Shown: positions 16,241-24,712, counted from the stretch's first letter. The stretch: 64,000 nucleotides of DNA from Candidatus Woesearchaeota archaeon (GCA_016184345.1 JACPCV010000006.1:1-64000), one strand, 5' to 3'. Notes: a model not told the origin generated them from the letters alone. A program made the numbers and translations.

Positions 16241-16242
16241 CA
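16201..16242. repeat. Two adjacent perfect hairpins
   Basis: TTCTTCGCC-ggata-GGCGAAGAA (9 bp, 16201-16223) is followed immediately by TGTCAGCT-cta-AGCTGACA (8 bp, 16224-16242). The pair resembles the two nested hairpins inside element E2 at 39176-39216. They overlap the end of the preceding ORF. The following 16243-16318 contains nothing else that I can support. Confidence 0.7.
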
Positions 16243-16318
16243 TTTCTAGACTTGTAAGGGCGTAGCCAGCTTGGTTGTGGGTTGGGGGCAGCTAATTCTC
16301 CCCACAACAAGTTTTACT

Positions 16319-16352
16319 ACTAGTAAGTCACAAAAAAAGAAAGATTTATATA
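16319..16352 (+). promoter_or_regulatory. ACTTNNAAGT-N16-TATA promoter (site 1)
   Basis: ACTAGTAAGT at 16319-16328 (one mismatch to ACTTNNAAGT), 16 bp, then TATA TTTATATA at 16345-16352. Same architecture as seven other promoters in the window. It drives the orphan gene starting at 16375. Confidence 0.65.
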
Positions 16353-16374
16353 CTTGAACTACTTAGAACCGCTC

Positions 16375-17283
16375 ATGGATGAACCCGCTGATAAACTGGA
16401 AAACTATGGTCTAGAAAGCTATTTGGATGGAGTGCGGAATCAGGGCGGCAAGGTCGAAAAGGCAGAAGTGAATGGTCTTACTATTATTAACGTAAGTGAA
16501 CCAGCCCTTGGAACTGGTAAAATTCGTCATGAAACTTATGTCGCCCTAAGAAATGGCAGATTTTCTGCTGGTAAAAGGGTATTGTATAGTAACAGTCATA
16601 AGTGGAATGCGATAGTAAGTAAGCCTTTACAAGTGAAATACTTATCATTAGCAGGCGACATAAGTACAATTGTTGTTCTTGATACTGAAGATTTTCGTTT
16701 TAATGAAGGGGAAACAGCAATTCACTTTAGCATGTACCGGTTGAGCGACAACTTTTTAAGCGGAATTACTGGACACTTACCATGCGATGATCTCAACCCG
16801 TATTTTCTTAACCTTTTCACATGGACTACTGGTAGAACGATCGGTGACGTAGCGTATCTTAGCGGAAATAAGAATCGTGTGCTTGTTCCTTCATGGGCAG
16901 ACATAGAACACGACGCCAATACCCTTATAAGGGTATTACCCCAAGAGAGAATTGCATTTCTGCACAACCGCGCAACATGGCGCAGGGATTCACTATCAAA
17001 GCTACCTGTATCAATAGATGGCGTGAATTACTACTTAGATTTGCCCAAAGACGATAACACTTTTACCTTCGTTAAGGATAGAGGGGATGGACTTATTGAA
17101 AAGGTCACAGGCTCTTTGGCGATTTCTGCTGATATGTATGAAGCACTTAAAACAGGGCTTCTGAGCGATAAGGTGTGGGAGAGAGATCTTGATATACAAA
17201 AGCTCTTTCAATATACTCTGTCGGGGGCTTCCAACGTCCAGAGAGGCAATTCGGCAGGTCCCCAGAATAAGAGCCAAGAATAA
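16375..17283 (+). CDS. Orphan protein, palindrome-promoter set
   Basis: A 302-residue soluble protein with no recognised family. It is mixed alpha/beta, without signal peptide or membrane helix, and uses AT-rich codons compared with neighbouring housekeeping genes. The ATG at 16375 was chosen because TATA TTTATATA (16345-16352) lies about 26 nt upstream; the frame extends to a TTG at 16354. Its promoter shares the ACTTNNAAGT-N16-TATA layout with other orphan genes here, suggesting common control. Confidence 0.6.
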   Translation: MDEPADKLENYGLESYLDGVRNQGGKVEKAEVNGLTIINVSEPALGTGKIRHETYVALRNGRFSAGKRVLYSNSHKWNAIVSKPLQVKYLSLAGDISTIVVLDTEDFRFNEGETAIHFSMYRLSDNFLSGITGHLPCDDLNPYFLNLFTWTTGRTIGDVAYLSGNKNRVLVPSWADIEHDANTLIRVLPQERIAFLHNRATWRRDSLSKLPVSIDGVNYYLDLPKDDNTFTFVKDRGDGLIEKVTGSLAISADMYEALKTGLLSDKVWERDLDIQKLFQYTLSGASNVQRGNSAGPQNKSQE

Positions 17284-17314
17284 ATTTTTATAACACGCTC
17301 TATTTTCTCGTGCT

Positions 17315-17887
17315 ATGGAAATCATCATAAAGGAAGAGTTTCTGTTGGAGAAAAGGAAGTTCCTAGACCTGATTGAGAAGGGTGCCGTATTCATCCACCC
17401 TACAGATACCATCTACGGCCTTGGCTGTGACGCCACCAATGAGAATGCTGTGCAGCGCATCCGGAGCATGAAGCACCGCTCTGAAATGCCGTTCTCTGTT
17501 ATTGCACCCTCAAAAAAATGGGTTTTTGATAACTGCGAGGTCTCTGCTGATGGTGAAAAATGGCTTGAAAAGCTTCCCGGGCCTTACACTTTCATTTTCA
17601 GGCTGAAAAACAAGTCAGCGGTTGCAGCGGCGGTAAATCTGGGTGCGGAAACTTTAGGGATAAGAATACCAAAGCACTGGTTCACAGATGCTGTAGCAGA
17701 ACTCGGCTTTCCGGTAGTCAGCACCTCTGCCAACATCACAGCCGAGCCCTACATGACTTCTGTTGATGACCTCGACGAGAGCATAAGGCAGAAGGTGGAT
17801 TTCATCATTTATGAGGGTGAGAAGCAGGGCAGGCCGTCAACAATAGTCAAGCTATTTGAGGAGGAAGTGCAAGTTGTGGAGCGGTAA
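17315..17887 (+). CDS. sua5: Sua5/YciO/YrdC family protein (tRNA t6A synthesis)
   Basis: YrdC-fold protein of 190 residues: AVFIHPTDTIYGLGCDATNE, then KHRSEMPFSVIAPS, GPYTFIFRLKN, GIRIPKHW and PVVSTSANITAEP are the conserved blocks that bind threonine, bicarbonate and ATP. Members make threonylcarbamoyl-AMP for the t6A37 modification of ANN-decoding tRNAs. It lacks the C-terminal Sua5 domain, so it corresponds to the short YrdC/YciO form. TATA atttttataac lies about 27 nt before the ATG. Confidence 0.88.
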   Translation: MEIIIKEEFLLEKRKFLDLIEKGAVFIHPTDTIYGLGCDATNENAVQRIRSMKHRSEMPFSVIAPSKKWVFDNCEVSADGEKWLEKLPGPYTFIFRLKNKSAVAAAVNLGAETLGIRIPKHWFTDAVAELGFPVVSTSANITAEPYMTSVDDLDESIRQKVDFIIYEGEKQGRPSTIVKLFEEEVQVVER

Positions 17888-17890
17888 ATT

Positions 17891-18301
17891 TTACTTCTGA
17901 GTGTACTTAGCAGCTTGTTCAGCATACAACTTGCCAAAAGAGGCATTCATTTTTGCTGCGTTCGGATTTACTTTATCAACGCCACCATAAATTTTAGCTA
18001 TTACGCCTGTTAGGCCGTCGCCTACAAGCTTAAATGCGGCTTTTCTTGCAGATTGCTCGTAGAAGAACATTGCCTGTACGGCAAGCATTTGAGCAGCCTC
18101 ACTAGCAGGGATATCACCCGCCGCAACACGGCTTTCGAGGTTTTTCTCTCCAACATCATACAGCTTCTTCCTTAGTTCAGGTATTGCTGTAAGACTTATG
18201 CCGTACTTGGCAGCTAATTCCCTAGCCTCGGAGCTTTTAAACTCTTCAATTGAATTTATTGCTTGAATGCCCAGCATTTGGTCGAGTGTTGATAATGCCA
18301 T
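17891..18301 (-). CDS. Small helical orphan protein, palindrome-promoter set
   Basis: A 136-residue protein that appears mostly helical (ELRKKLYDVGEKNLESRVAAG) with no recognised domain. The ATG at 18301 is preferred to 18316 because the TATA box (18325-18332) is about 27 nt upstream. Its promoter has the palindrome ACTTTAAAGT exactly 16 bp from the TATA box. It converges with the Sua5-like gene (3-nt gap). Confidence 0.55.
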   Translation of the reverse strand: MALSTLDQMLGIQAINSIEEFKSSEARELAAKYGISLTAIPELRKKLYDVGEKNLESRVAAGDIPASEAAQMLAVQAMFFYEQSARKAAFKLVGDGLTGVIAKIYGGVDKVNPNAAKMNASFGKLYAEQAAKYTQK

Positions 18302-18324
18302 AGCTATTCTGAACAAGTCACAAC

Positions 18325-18358
18325 TATTTAAATCTTTCTATTTTAATCACTTTAAAGT
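18325..18358 (-). promoter_or_regulatory. ACTTNNAAGT-N16-TATA promoter (site 2)
   Basis: Perfect palindrome ACTTTAAAGT at 18349-18358, 16 bp, then minus-strand TATA TTTAAATA at 18325-18332. Its spacer and TATA share 20 identical bases with site 6 at 48047-48070. It drives the orphan gene starting at 18301. Confidence 0.75.
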
Positions 18359-18415
18359 AGCTATTTTATCATTACAGCGATGGCTTTATATAGTACCGCA
18401 GCTTGCATCATCCCT

Positions 18416-19018
18416 ATGAAAATACTGGCAGCCGGCTGCTTGCACAGCAACTCTACTCTGATTGAGTCCCTTGCGGAGCAGGCAGAAATGGAGAACGTTG
18501 ATCTTGTTGTGCTCTGTGGTGATTTGACCCTTGGCGAGAGGAACACGGACAACATCATAGGCCCGTTTGTGAAGAAGGGGAAGAAGGTTGCTTTGGTTCC
18601 TGGCAACCACGAAACTGTTGCAACTGCTGATTTCCTTGCCAAGAAGTACAGCGCAGTCAACCTTCACGGCTACGGCTTTACACATGGAGAGGTTGGCTTG
18701 TTCGGCTGCGGCGGTGCCAACATCGGCCTGTTCCAGCTTTCCGAGGATGAGATTTTCTACCACCTGTACAAGTCTCACAAGTATGTCAAGGACGCGAAGA
18801 AAAGAATCATGGTAACCCATGTGCACCCTGCAGAATCTCTTATGGAGCAGTTCTCAGACTTTGTTAAGGGGAGCACCGGAGTGACAAAGGCTATTGAACT
18901 GCTTAGGCCTGACCTTCTTCTGTGCAGCCACGTGCACGAGGCATCTGGCCTGGAAGAGACCATTGGCGGCACAAGGATTGTCAACGTGAGCAAGGTCGGG
19001 AAGATTATTGAAGTTTAA
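18416..19018 (+). CDS. Calcineurin-like metallophosphoesterase
   Basis: About 200 residues with the metallophosphoesterase blocks in order: LVVLCGDLTLG (GD), VPGNHET (GNH), a THVHP block and LCSHVHEASG (GHxH-like). The first block reads AAGCLHSNS, so the usual first metal-binding Asp of DxH is Cys. The rest is intact, and activity on phosphodiesters or phosphomonoesters is likely. Starting at the ATG 18416 places TATA ctttatatag about 27 nt upstream; an in-frame ATG at 18380 would fall before the promoter. Confidence 0.8.
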   Translation: MKILAAGCLHSNSTLIESLAEQAEMENVDLVVLCGDLTLGERNTDNIIGPFVKKGKKVALVPGNHETVATADFLAKKYSAVNLHGYGFTHGEVGLFGCGGANIGLFQLSEDEIFYHLYKSHKYVKDAKKRIMVTHVHPAESLMEQFSDFVKGSTGVTKAIELLRPDLLLCSHVHEASGLEETIGGTRIVNVSKVGKIIEV

Positions 19019-19026
19019 TTCTGCAG

Positions 19027-19287
19027 CTACTCGTAAAGTTCTCTGTGCCAGCGTGTTGCTGCGTTTGTAGCAGTTTTGAAATTTCTTATTTCAAGTGGAA
19101 CATGCTCATCAAACTGGACAGATCGTATTGGCACCAGCTTGTAGCTGAACATAATATCACCTTGCTTGGGCAGTTCGGAATTTTTCCTTCTAAAAGCCAA
19201 CTCTTCGAGAGAGAGCTGTTTATAGAATACCTCAAGCTTTTGTTCTGGCGGCAAATCAGCCAGTCTGTCGAATTCTCTTTCTCCCAT
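19027..19287 (-). CDS. Small hypothetical protein
   Basis: An 86-residue, charged protein (MGEREFDRLADLPPEQKLEV...) without recognised motif. The ATG at 19287 fits a minus-strand TATA (cttttattt, near 19316-19323) about 28 nt upstream; the frame itself extends to 19317. It lies between the phosphoesterase (convergent, 8-nt gap) and rtcB, and may be the last gene of the rtcB region with its own promoter. Confidence 0.45.
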   Translation of the reverse strand: MGEREFDRLADLPPEQKLEVFYKQLSLEELAFRRKNSELPKQGDIMFSYKLVPIRSVQFDEHVPLEIRNFKTATNAATRWHRELYE

Positions 19288-19326
19288 TAGAATTAGAAAC
19301 AACGAACCAGCGTTCAAATAAAAAGC

Positions 19327-20748
19327 TTACCCCTTAACGACTCCCAGCGGCACCAATCGCGCTACGAACTTGCCTAGCTTTGCCTCATTTGAAACACGGC
19401 ATACCTCGTCAACATCCTTGTATGCCGGAACGTTCTCCTCTGCAATGCCTTTCCAGCTTGCTGCCTTTACAAGTATGCCGCGCTGCTCCAGCTCTTTTGC
19501 GACTGTTTCCCCCCTGTATCTGCGTATCGCATCTGCCCTGGACATCTCCCTTCCTGCTCCATGCGCTGTGCTGCCCCAGCTTCTCTCTTCAGCTTCGTCT
19601 GTGCCGACAAGGATGTAGCTTGCTGTTCCCATCGTTCCCGGTATGAATACAGGCTGCCCTACATTGCGGTAAATCTCATTCACTTCTTCCCTGCCTGGGC
19701 CAAAGCTTCTTGTCGCGCCTTTTCGATGCACGCAGAGCTCCTTCACTTCGCCGTCAACCTTGTGTTTTTCTATCTTGCCAATGTTGTGGCAGACGTCGTA
19801 AATCTGCTTCATGCCGTGGTCTGTGCCAATTACTTTTTTGAAGCTGTCCCTTATCCAGTGCACTATCATCTGCCTGTTCGCGAAGGCATAGTTCATGCCC
19901 GCGCACATCGCCTTGAAGTACTTCTGCCCCAGCTCAGAATTGAACGGCGCGTTTATCAGCTCCCTGTCCGGCAGGTCAGCAAAGCCATACTTCTTCTCCA
20001 TTTCGCGGATGTAATCTGAAGCTACCTGGTGGCCCAGTCCGCGAGAGCCGCAGTGCACCATAACAGTCACCTGGCCAACGCCTGTTATTCCGAAGGCTGC
20101 TGCTGTTTTCTCATCGTAAATTTTGTCAACCGCCTGTATTTCGAGGAAGTGGTTTCCAGCTCCCAGTGTTCCGAGCTGCGGCTTACCCCTTGCGATTGCC
20201 GTATGCGAAACAAATTCAGGGTCTGCCTGTTTCATGTAGCCGTAATCCTCTGTTGCTGCAAGGTCGTCTTTTGTGCCGTAGCCCTGCTCCAAGCTCCAGC
20301 GGGAGCCTTTTGCGAGAATTTCCTGCATTTCAGCGTCAGACAGCCTTGTCAGGCCGCCTCTTCCAACGCCGGAAGGGACTTCAGTGAAAAGAGTGTCAAG
20401 GAGCTGCTTGAGCTTTGGCTTTATGTCTTCAACAGCCCAGTCTGTACGCAGGAGGCGGACTCCGCAGTTTACGTCGTAGCCAATGCCTCCTGGCGAGATT
20501 ATGCCTTCTTCTGTATCGAATGCCGCTACCCCTCCTATTGGAAAACCGTAGCCCTCATGGGCATCAGGCATCACATAAGCATATTTTTGGATTCCTTTCA
20601 GGTGGGCAACATTTGCTGCCTGCATCAAAGTCCTGTCCTGTTGTATCTTCTGCACAAGCTTTTCTGATGCAAAGATTCTTGCGGGCACCTTCATGCCGCC
20701 GTGCTTTGGTATTTCCCACTCATATTCGGAAATCTTTTTGAGTTCCAT
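19327..20748 (-). CDS. rtcB: RNA ligase RtcB
   Basis: A 473-residue protein with RtcB hallmarks: GGIGYDVNCGVRLLRT (metal-binding Cys), MVHCGSRGLGHQV, NHFLEIQAV, ATRSFGPG and the C-terminal AHGAGR block containing the guanylated His. RtcB joins the 2',3'-cyclic phosphate 5' exon to the 3' exon of spliced tRNAs using GTP and Mn2+. The archease cofactor gene lies just upstream. Relevant here: two tRNA genes in this window contain introns. The ATG at 20748 has a GGAGGTG nearby; a GTG at 20769 is the alternative, at leaderless distance from TATA. Confidence 0.95.
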   Translation of the reverse strand: MELKKISEYEWEIPKHGGMKVPARIFASEKLVQKIQQDRTLMQAANVAHLKGIQKYAYVMPDAHEGYGFPIGGVAAFDTEEGIISPGGIGYDVNCGVRLLRTDWAVEDIKPKLKQLLDTLFTEVPSGVGRGGLTRLSDAEMQEILAKGSRWSLEQGYGTKDDLAATEDYGYMKQADPEFVSHTAIARGKPQLGTLGAGNHFLEIQAVDKIYDEKTAAAFGITGVGQVTVMVHCGSRGLGHQVASDYIREMEKKYGFADLPDRELINAPFNSELGQKYFKAMCAGMNYAFANRQMIVHWIRDSFKKVIGTDHGMKQIYDVCHNIGKIEKHKVDGEVKELCVHRKGATRSFGPGREEVNEIYRNVGQPVFIPGTMGTASYILVGTDEAEERSWGSTAHGAGREMSRADAIRRYRGETVAKELEQRGILVKAASWKGIAEENVPAYKDVDEVCRVSNEAKLGKFVARLVPLGVVKG

Positions 20749-20810
20749 GCTTTTGCTTTTCACCTCCACTGCATTGCGGCACCAGCACTGGTTTAAAAAT
20801 TATTTGCACC

Positions 20811-21236
20811 TCATATATCCACCACGACCTGCACAGCCCACTGCCTGCCTTCCTGCTTTACAAACATGCTGTTGTATGTGCACGCCTTTACCTGCGGCCC
20901 AATTGTTTCGTAGTTTTTCGCCTCGTCCCCGGCTGCTACGGCAGAAAGTTTGTAGTGTTTTTTGCTGCCGCTGATTGAAATCTTCTTTATTTTTGAAAGA
21001 AAGAAGTTGTCAGTATCCAGTAAAATAATGAACTGCTCAAGGAATTGCTGCAGCAGGGATTCAAGGTCGCTTCCTTCTGCAGTGATTTTCCTTATGGCTT
21101 TTGGCTTTACCTTTTCAGTTTCAACCATCACGTTAAACATCGCTGTGGCTGCGTTAGCAAACGCCTCCTCAGGAGTTTTGCCATATGCCCTGAACCTCAC
21201 GTCTGCAGTGTGGGGAAGGTATTCGTACTTCTTCAT
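20811..21236 (-). CDS. Archease
   Basis: 141 residues starting MKKYEYLPHTADVRFRAYG, the archease signature with HTADV, and ending in the conserved acidic residues of VVVDI. Archease activates RtcB guanylation and allows multiple turnovers. Located 60 bp upstream of rtcB on the same strand, so co-function is certain, although rtcB has its own TATA. A minus-strand TATA (gattaaaaaac) lies about 28 nt upstream of the ATG. Confidence 0.93.
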   Translation of the reverse strand: MKKYEYLPHTADVRFRAYGKTPEEAFANAATAMFNVMVETEKVKPKAIRKITAEGSDLESLLQQFLEQFIILLDTDNFFLSKIKKISISGSKKHYKLSAVAAGDEAKNYETIGPQVKACTYNSMFVKQEGRQWAVQVVVDI

Positions 21237-21270
21237 ATGCAGCTGTTGCTTTAGCGGTGTTTTTTAATCT

Positions 21271-21612
21271 TTGCAAAAGCCCTGGAGTGCAGCAAAAAAA
21301 CCGCAAAGGTTAAGCATTGACACGAAAGAGGATTCTCCTGAGGAAATCAGGAAGCTTATCCGGATGCTTTTGGCTTTGGTTGGGGACAGCAGCAGCTACG
21401 GCGAAAAGACTCCCCCTGCTACAGGTGAAGGATTGTTTGACATGTTTGGCGACCCCCAGGCATCCACTTCGGAGCAGCAGCAGCTTGGCAAGGATGGCGG
21501 AAGCAGTGGCAATGGTGGCATGGACATCAACGACTTCATTGACAACGCTGACGAGTCCTCGCAGCAGAAGGGCACTGGTGAGGACGATGATTTTAAGGTT
21601 GTGCCTTACTGA
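21271..21612 (+). CDS. Small acidic, low-complexity hypothetical protein
   Basis: About 110 residues: a short helical part (EDSPEEIRKLIRMLLALVG) then Ser/Gly/Gln-rich and acidic sequence with a DINDFIDNADE segment. There is no ATG near the start; a TTG at 21271 is the only usual alternative, so the N-terminus is uncertain. It is divergent from archease. Function unknown; the acidic disordered tail suggests a binding or adaptor protein. Confidence 0.4.
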   Translation: MQKPWSAAKKPQRLSIDTKEDSPEEIRKLIRMLLALVGDSSSYGEKTPPATGEGLFDMFGDPQASTSEQQQLGKDGGSSGNGGMDINDFIDNADESSQQKGTGEDDDFKVVPY

Positions 21613-21621
21613 ACTCTTCGA

Positions 21622-22017
21622 TTAAGCTTTTGTCCAAAAGTACAGCCTCACTATGAACGTGGTTGAGTTTGTCGTGTTGCCTGCCAGGTACATTGAGTTC
21701 GCGTACACCCTTTTCTGGGGCAGGGGCGGGGCAGGGGCGTACGGCTTGTCTGACAGGTTGAACTTGAAGTCATAGCTGTCCTCCATGTTGCGGCCTATGG
21801 ACTGGTTGATGCACGTCTCGTTCTTCTGTATCACGCAGTTCCTGAATTCGTCATTGTCCCTTAGGCTGGCAAGGACGTTTTGGGGAGCGGTTGGCTGAGC
21901 TCTCTCACGCTGCATTGGTACGAAAACTATAAGGAACAGGAAGGTTATGAATATGGCAATCAGGGCTTCAAGCGTCCTGAAAATCCCCTGCTTGTTTGCC
22001 TTTCTCAATTTTACCAT
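21622..22017 (-). CDS. Pilin-like membrane-anchored protein
   Basis: 131 residues. The N-terminus MVKLRKANKQGIFRTLEALIAI plus FITFLFLIVFV resembles an archaeal type IV pilin: a charged leader ending in Q-G, then a long hydrophobic helix. The glutamate of TLEAL sits near the position usual for pilins. The extracellular part has several N-x-S/T sites and one Cys pair. It overlaps the upstream gene by 7 nt, forming a surface-structure operon. The processing peptidase is not in the window. Confidence 0.6.
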   Translation of the reverse strand: MVKLRKANKQGIFRTLEALIAIFITFLFLIVFVPMQRERAQPTAPQNVLASLRDNDEFRNCVIQKNETCINQSIGRNMEDSYDFKFNLSDKPYAPAPPLPQKRVYANSMYLAGNTTNSTTFIVRLYFWTKA

Positions 22018-23318
22018 CCCCTTACCCTCAACGTGTGCTTTGACTTTTCCCCGTACTTGTCAAGGAGGAATACTGTTGCTTCCTGCGCGAATACATTTGT
22101 TATGCCTGCAGGCTCCGGCTGGTAGCTGAAGATGAGCGTTCCGCTTTCGTTGTAAAGGAAGAAGCTGAAGTCCCTGGAGCTGGGGTAGCTGAAGTTTCTT
22201 TTAAGCGCGAGGTAGTCGGTCTCGTTGAGCTTCCTGTACAGCTGCTGTGATATTCCTGTAATGTTTTCAGGCATGCCAAAGGCAGTCCTGTAAGGGGAGA
22301 CGTACTTGAGGGTGCTGTTAAAGTCGCCTGGGTGGAAGATTATGTCGTAGCGGGTCTCGTTGAGTATTGAGAAGTCCGCGCTGAGCTTTACAGTGTCTGA
22401 GCCGGCGCAGAAGCTCATGTTTGCCCCCTCAGGCAGGACAAATGTAACCCCGCTTGTGCTGTCATAGAAGTCAATATACCTGCTGCTGCTTTTTACGCAC
22501 TGCCTGGAAGTGTAGTTAATGGTTCCGGACAAGGCATTGTTTATGTGGAAGAACGTGTAGTTCCTTAGCGTGGCCGAAACGCTGAGGTTATGGGGCTCCC
22601 CGGCGCCTGTGGTTACGTAGTTGAGGATTCTTGAATACCCCGCGACAATAAATGCCGTGTGGTTGAGCTGGGCGAAGCTGAGCTTGTACCTGGCTGACAG
22701 GGTGGTTGTGTTTGCCTCTGCATCTGCTGCTTTCGGGATTAATGCAACGCCTGAAATGCTCATGTTGAAGTCACTGAGCCGCTCCTTTTCGAAGTGGTTT
22801 ACCCTCGCGAGCATTGAGGTTTTGAACCCTGAGACAAACCGCTGCGAGTCAACAGAAGCTCCTTCTGTGCCTGCCGTGAGGTCAAAGTTTGTGAGTGGGG
22901 CAGTGTAGTTGTCTCCTGATGTTACAATCTCCAGCAGGTTTTTCCCCTCCCTGAGGTTTCTTGAAAATACCAGCCAGCTGTCAGCATGGTCAAAGCTCGT
23001 GTTGCCTGTGAAGGAGAAATTTTTCCAGTCCTGGCTAAAGCGCACTATCACCGGCTCGTTGCCTGAAATGTTTGACGCTATAAGGAGCGGCAGTTTCTGG
23101 ACGCTCCACTTTGTTGAGCCTGCTATGTTGTCCAGAACGTTGTCAAGAAGCGCGCTTGCAGGGCTTTGGTTTGTGGGAAGCTGCCTTATTACAATGAAAA
23201 AGACGCCGAGGTAAATCAGGAATATGCCAAGGCTGATTATCCAGTCCAGGTCAATAGCCAGGGCCTTCTTTGGCCACAGCATCCGACCCCCCTTTTTGCC
23301 CCTTTTACCAGCTTTCAC
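22011..23318 (-). CDS. Large membrane-anchored surface protein of the pilin-like operon
   Basis: 435 residues with a single N-terminal membrane helix (WIISLGIFLIYLGVFFIVI) after a basic stretch and a large, beta-rich, heavily N-x-S/T-containing ectodomain. No enzyme motif is visible. The GTG at 23318 is the likely start, with a TATA (ctttaaataatt, near 23355-23362) upstream. The 7-nt overlap with the next gene implies they are made together; both may form or decorate an archaeal pilus or S-layer associated structure. Confidence 0.55.
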   Translation of the reverse strand: MKAGKRGKKGGRMLWPKKALAIDLDWIISLGIFLIYLGVFFIVIRQLPTNQSPASALLDNVLDNIAGSTKWSVQKLPLLIASNISGNEPVIVRFSQDWKNFSFTGNTSFDHADSWLVFSRNLREGKNLLEIVTSGDNYTAPLTNFDLTAGTEGASVDSQRFVSGFKTSMLARVNHFEKERLSDFNMSISGVALIPKAADAEANTTTLSARYKLSFAQLNHTAFIVAGYSRILNYVTTGAGEPHNLSVSATLRNYTFFHINNALSGTINYTSRQCVKSSSRYIDFYDSTSGVTFVLPEGANMSFCAGSDTVKLSADFSILNETRYDIIFHPGDFNSTLKYVSPYRTAFGMPENITGISQQLYRKLNETDYLALKRNFSYPSSRDFSFFLYNESGTLIFSYQPEPAGITNVFAQEATVFLLDKYGEKSKHTLRVRGW

Positions 23319-23386
23319 GATAAGCTTTCACAATATGGAGCTTTGATTCAGAAATTATTTAAAGGTTGCGGGTTTCGGGCTTGGAG

Positions 23387-24037
23387 ATGGAAAAAGGCGC
23401 AAGGAAGAGAGCCGCTGCGGTTGTTGCCGCAGCCCTGATTGCTGTCATCCTGGTTGCTGGCTGCACAGGCAACGGTACAGGCGACAGGAAAAAAGGGGAT
23501 GTTGCTGCCACTGTGAACGGCGTCAGCATCTATTTTGGCGAGGTGGAAGAGGAATACGCCTCGCTGAGCCCTGGGCAGGGGGAGGGCATATCAAAGGCGG
23601 ACGCATTATCTTTTGTAATAGAGCGGGAAATCCTCTACCAGCAGGCAGTAAAGGAGCGCCTTACGGCAACTGGGGAAGAGCAGCGGCAGGCGTATGAGCT
23701 GTTGCTGCTTGAAAGCAACGTGACAGAACAGGAACTTGCAAGGCAACTTTCCGAGAGGAACAGCTCTGTTGAGAGGCTGAAAGCAGGCCTGCGCAGGCAA
23801 ATCCTCATTGACAAGCTGCTTGACAAGGCTGCCGGGAAAAGCTACATTATCAAAAAAGAAGAGGTTGAGGCGGTTTACAACAGCGGCAACTTCAAGTCAG
23901 CCGGCGTTTCATTTGAAGCTGCCCAGAAGGGCATTGTTGACATGCTGACCGCCCAGCGCCAGAGGGCTGGCACAGAAGTTTACATTCAAGGCCTCAAGGA
24001 CAACGCAAAGGTCGTCATAATCGCAGTGCCGGGCTAG
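23387..24037 (+). CDS. SurA-N/PrsA-like lipoprotein without PPIase domain
   Basis: A lipoprotein signal (AALIAVILVAGC, lipobox Cys near residue 24) is followed by VAATVNGVSIYFGEVEEEY and a helical region, the layout of the SurA/PrsA N-terminal chaperone domain. At 216 residues it is too short to hold a parvulin prolyl isomerase domain. Likely an extracellular folding helper anchored by a lipid. TATA attatttaaagg is about 28 nt before the ATG at 23387, so the 21-nt in-frame extension upstream is not used. Confidence 0.65.
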   Translation: MEKGARKRAAAVVAAALIAVILVAGCTGNGTGDRKKGDVAATVNGVSIYFGEVEEEYASLSPGQGEGISKADALSFVIEREILYQQAVKERLTATGEEQRQAYELLLLESNVTEQELARQLSERNSSVERLKAGLRRQILIDKLLDKAAGKSYIIKKEEVEAVYNSGNFKSAGVSFEAAQKGIVDMLTAQRQRAGTEVYIQGLKDNAKVVIIAVPG

Positions 24038-24044
24038 CTAGGGC

Positions 24045-24647
24045 TTAAGGGCGAGGCGCAACTCGTTGCATAGCATAGAACATTGAATCTGCACGTTCTT
24101 TGGGAACCTGGAAAACAGCTGAATGCTGAACAGCTTCGGAACCTATGCTTACTAACACTTCTAACTCATTGTGAACAGCTACATCTCGCAAAGATAGAAA
24201 AGGAGGATGAAGTAGTAGACGGCTTATAGGCGACAAAAACGCAGCAGCATGTGCCAAATTATCGCTGCCAATTTCTATGGCTTCATGATACTGACCTGGT
24301 CTATACGTCAAATTAGCAGCGGCAGCTTTGAAAAGGTGCAATTTGCTACGAGTTTCGGATAGCAGTGGCATTCCTTGGCGATGGTACTCAAAGCGCTGGG
24401 CTTCTGTCGTGTAAGGCGGCAGCGCTACAACAAGCACGTAACTTTTATTATGAGAACCCACAGCATTCCCAGAAAGCCCACACGCCTCTGGAGTTGTAAA
24501 GATAACCAAGCCGCTTGGTTGGGGACTTAACCAGCTTAAATCTGGTGTGTATATCGCTCCTGTTTTGGAGTTTTCATTCAAAATCCGAGCCAACTCGCCG
24601 GCTAACTCTGATTCAGCTGCCCTGCCTTTAGTAGTAGTAGTAGTAAT
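24045..24647 (-). CDS. Orphan protein with no ATG start
   Basis: The frame encodes about 200 residues without recognised domain (SGLVIFTTPEACGLSG, NKSYVLVVALPPYTTEAQRF). It has no in-frame ATG or GTG near its beginning. A TTG at 24593 exists, but the open frame continues upstream through five ACT codons to an ATT at 24647 that follows a strong SD (GGAGGGGGAGG, 24661-24651) by 3 nt. A TATA box (tttatata, minus strand, near 24695-24702) lies further upstream. I place the start at the ATT tentatively. The SD lies in a hairpin (next entry). Confidence 0.45.
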   Translation of the reverse strand: MTTTTTKGRAAESELAGELARILNENSKTGAIYTPDLSWLSPQPSGLVIFTTPEACGLSGNAVGSHNKSYVLVVALPPYTTEAQRFEYHRQGMPLLSETRSKLHLFKAAAANLTYRPGQYHEAIEIGSDNLAHAAAFLSPISRLLLHPPFLSLRDVAVHNELEVLVSIGSEAVQHSAVFQVPKERADSMFYAMQRVAPRP

Positions 24648-24653
24648 AGACCT

Positions 24654-24679
24654 CCCCCTCCAAAGATGTTTAGAGGGGG
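24654..24679 (-). promoter_or_regulatory. Hairpin sequestering the SD of the orphan gene
   Basis: CCCCCTC (24654-24660) pairs perfectly with GAGGGGG (24673-24679) around a 12-nt loop. In the minus-strand mRNA the second arm is the SD itself, so the ribosome site would be closed when the hairpin forms. This is the arrangement of RNA thermosensors and simple translational switches. Confidence 0.5.
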
Positions 24680-24712
24680 TGTTGTTATTGCGTATATAAA
24701 CTTTTTGCGGCT

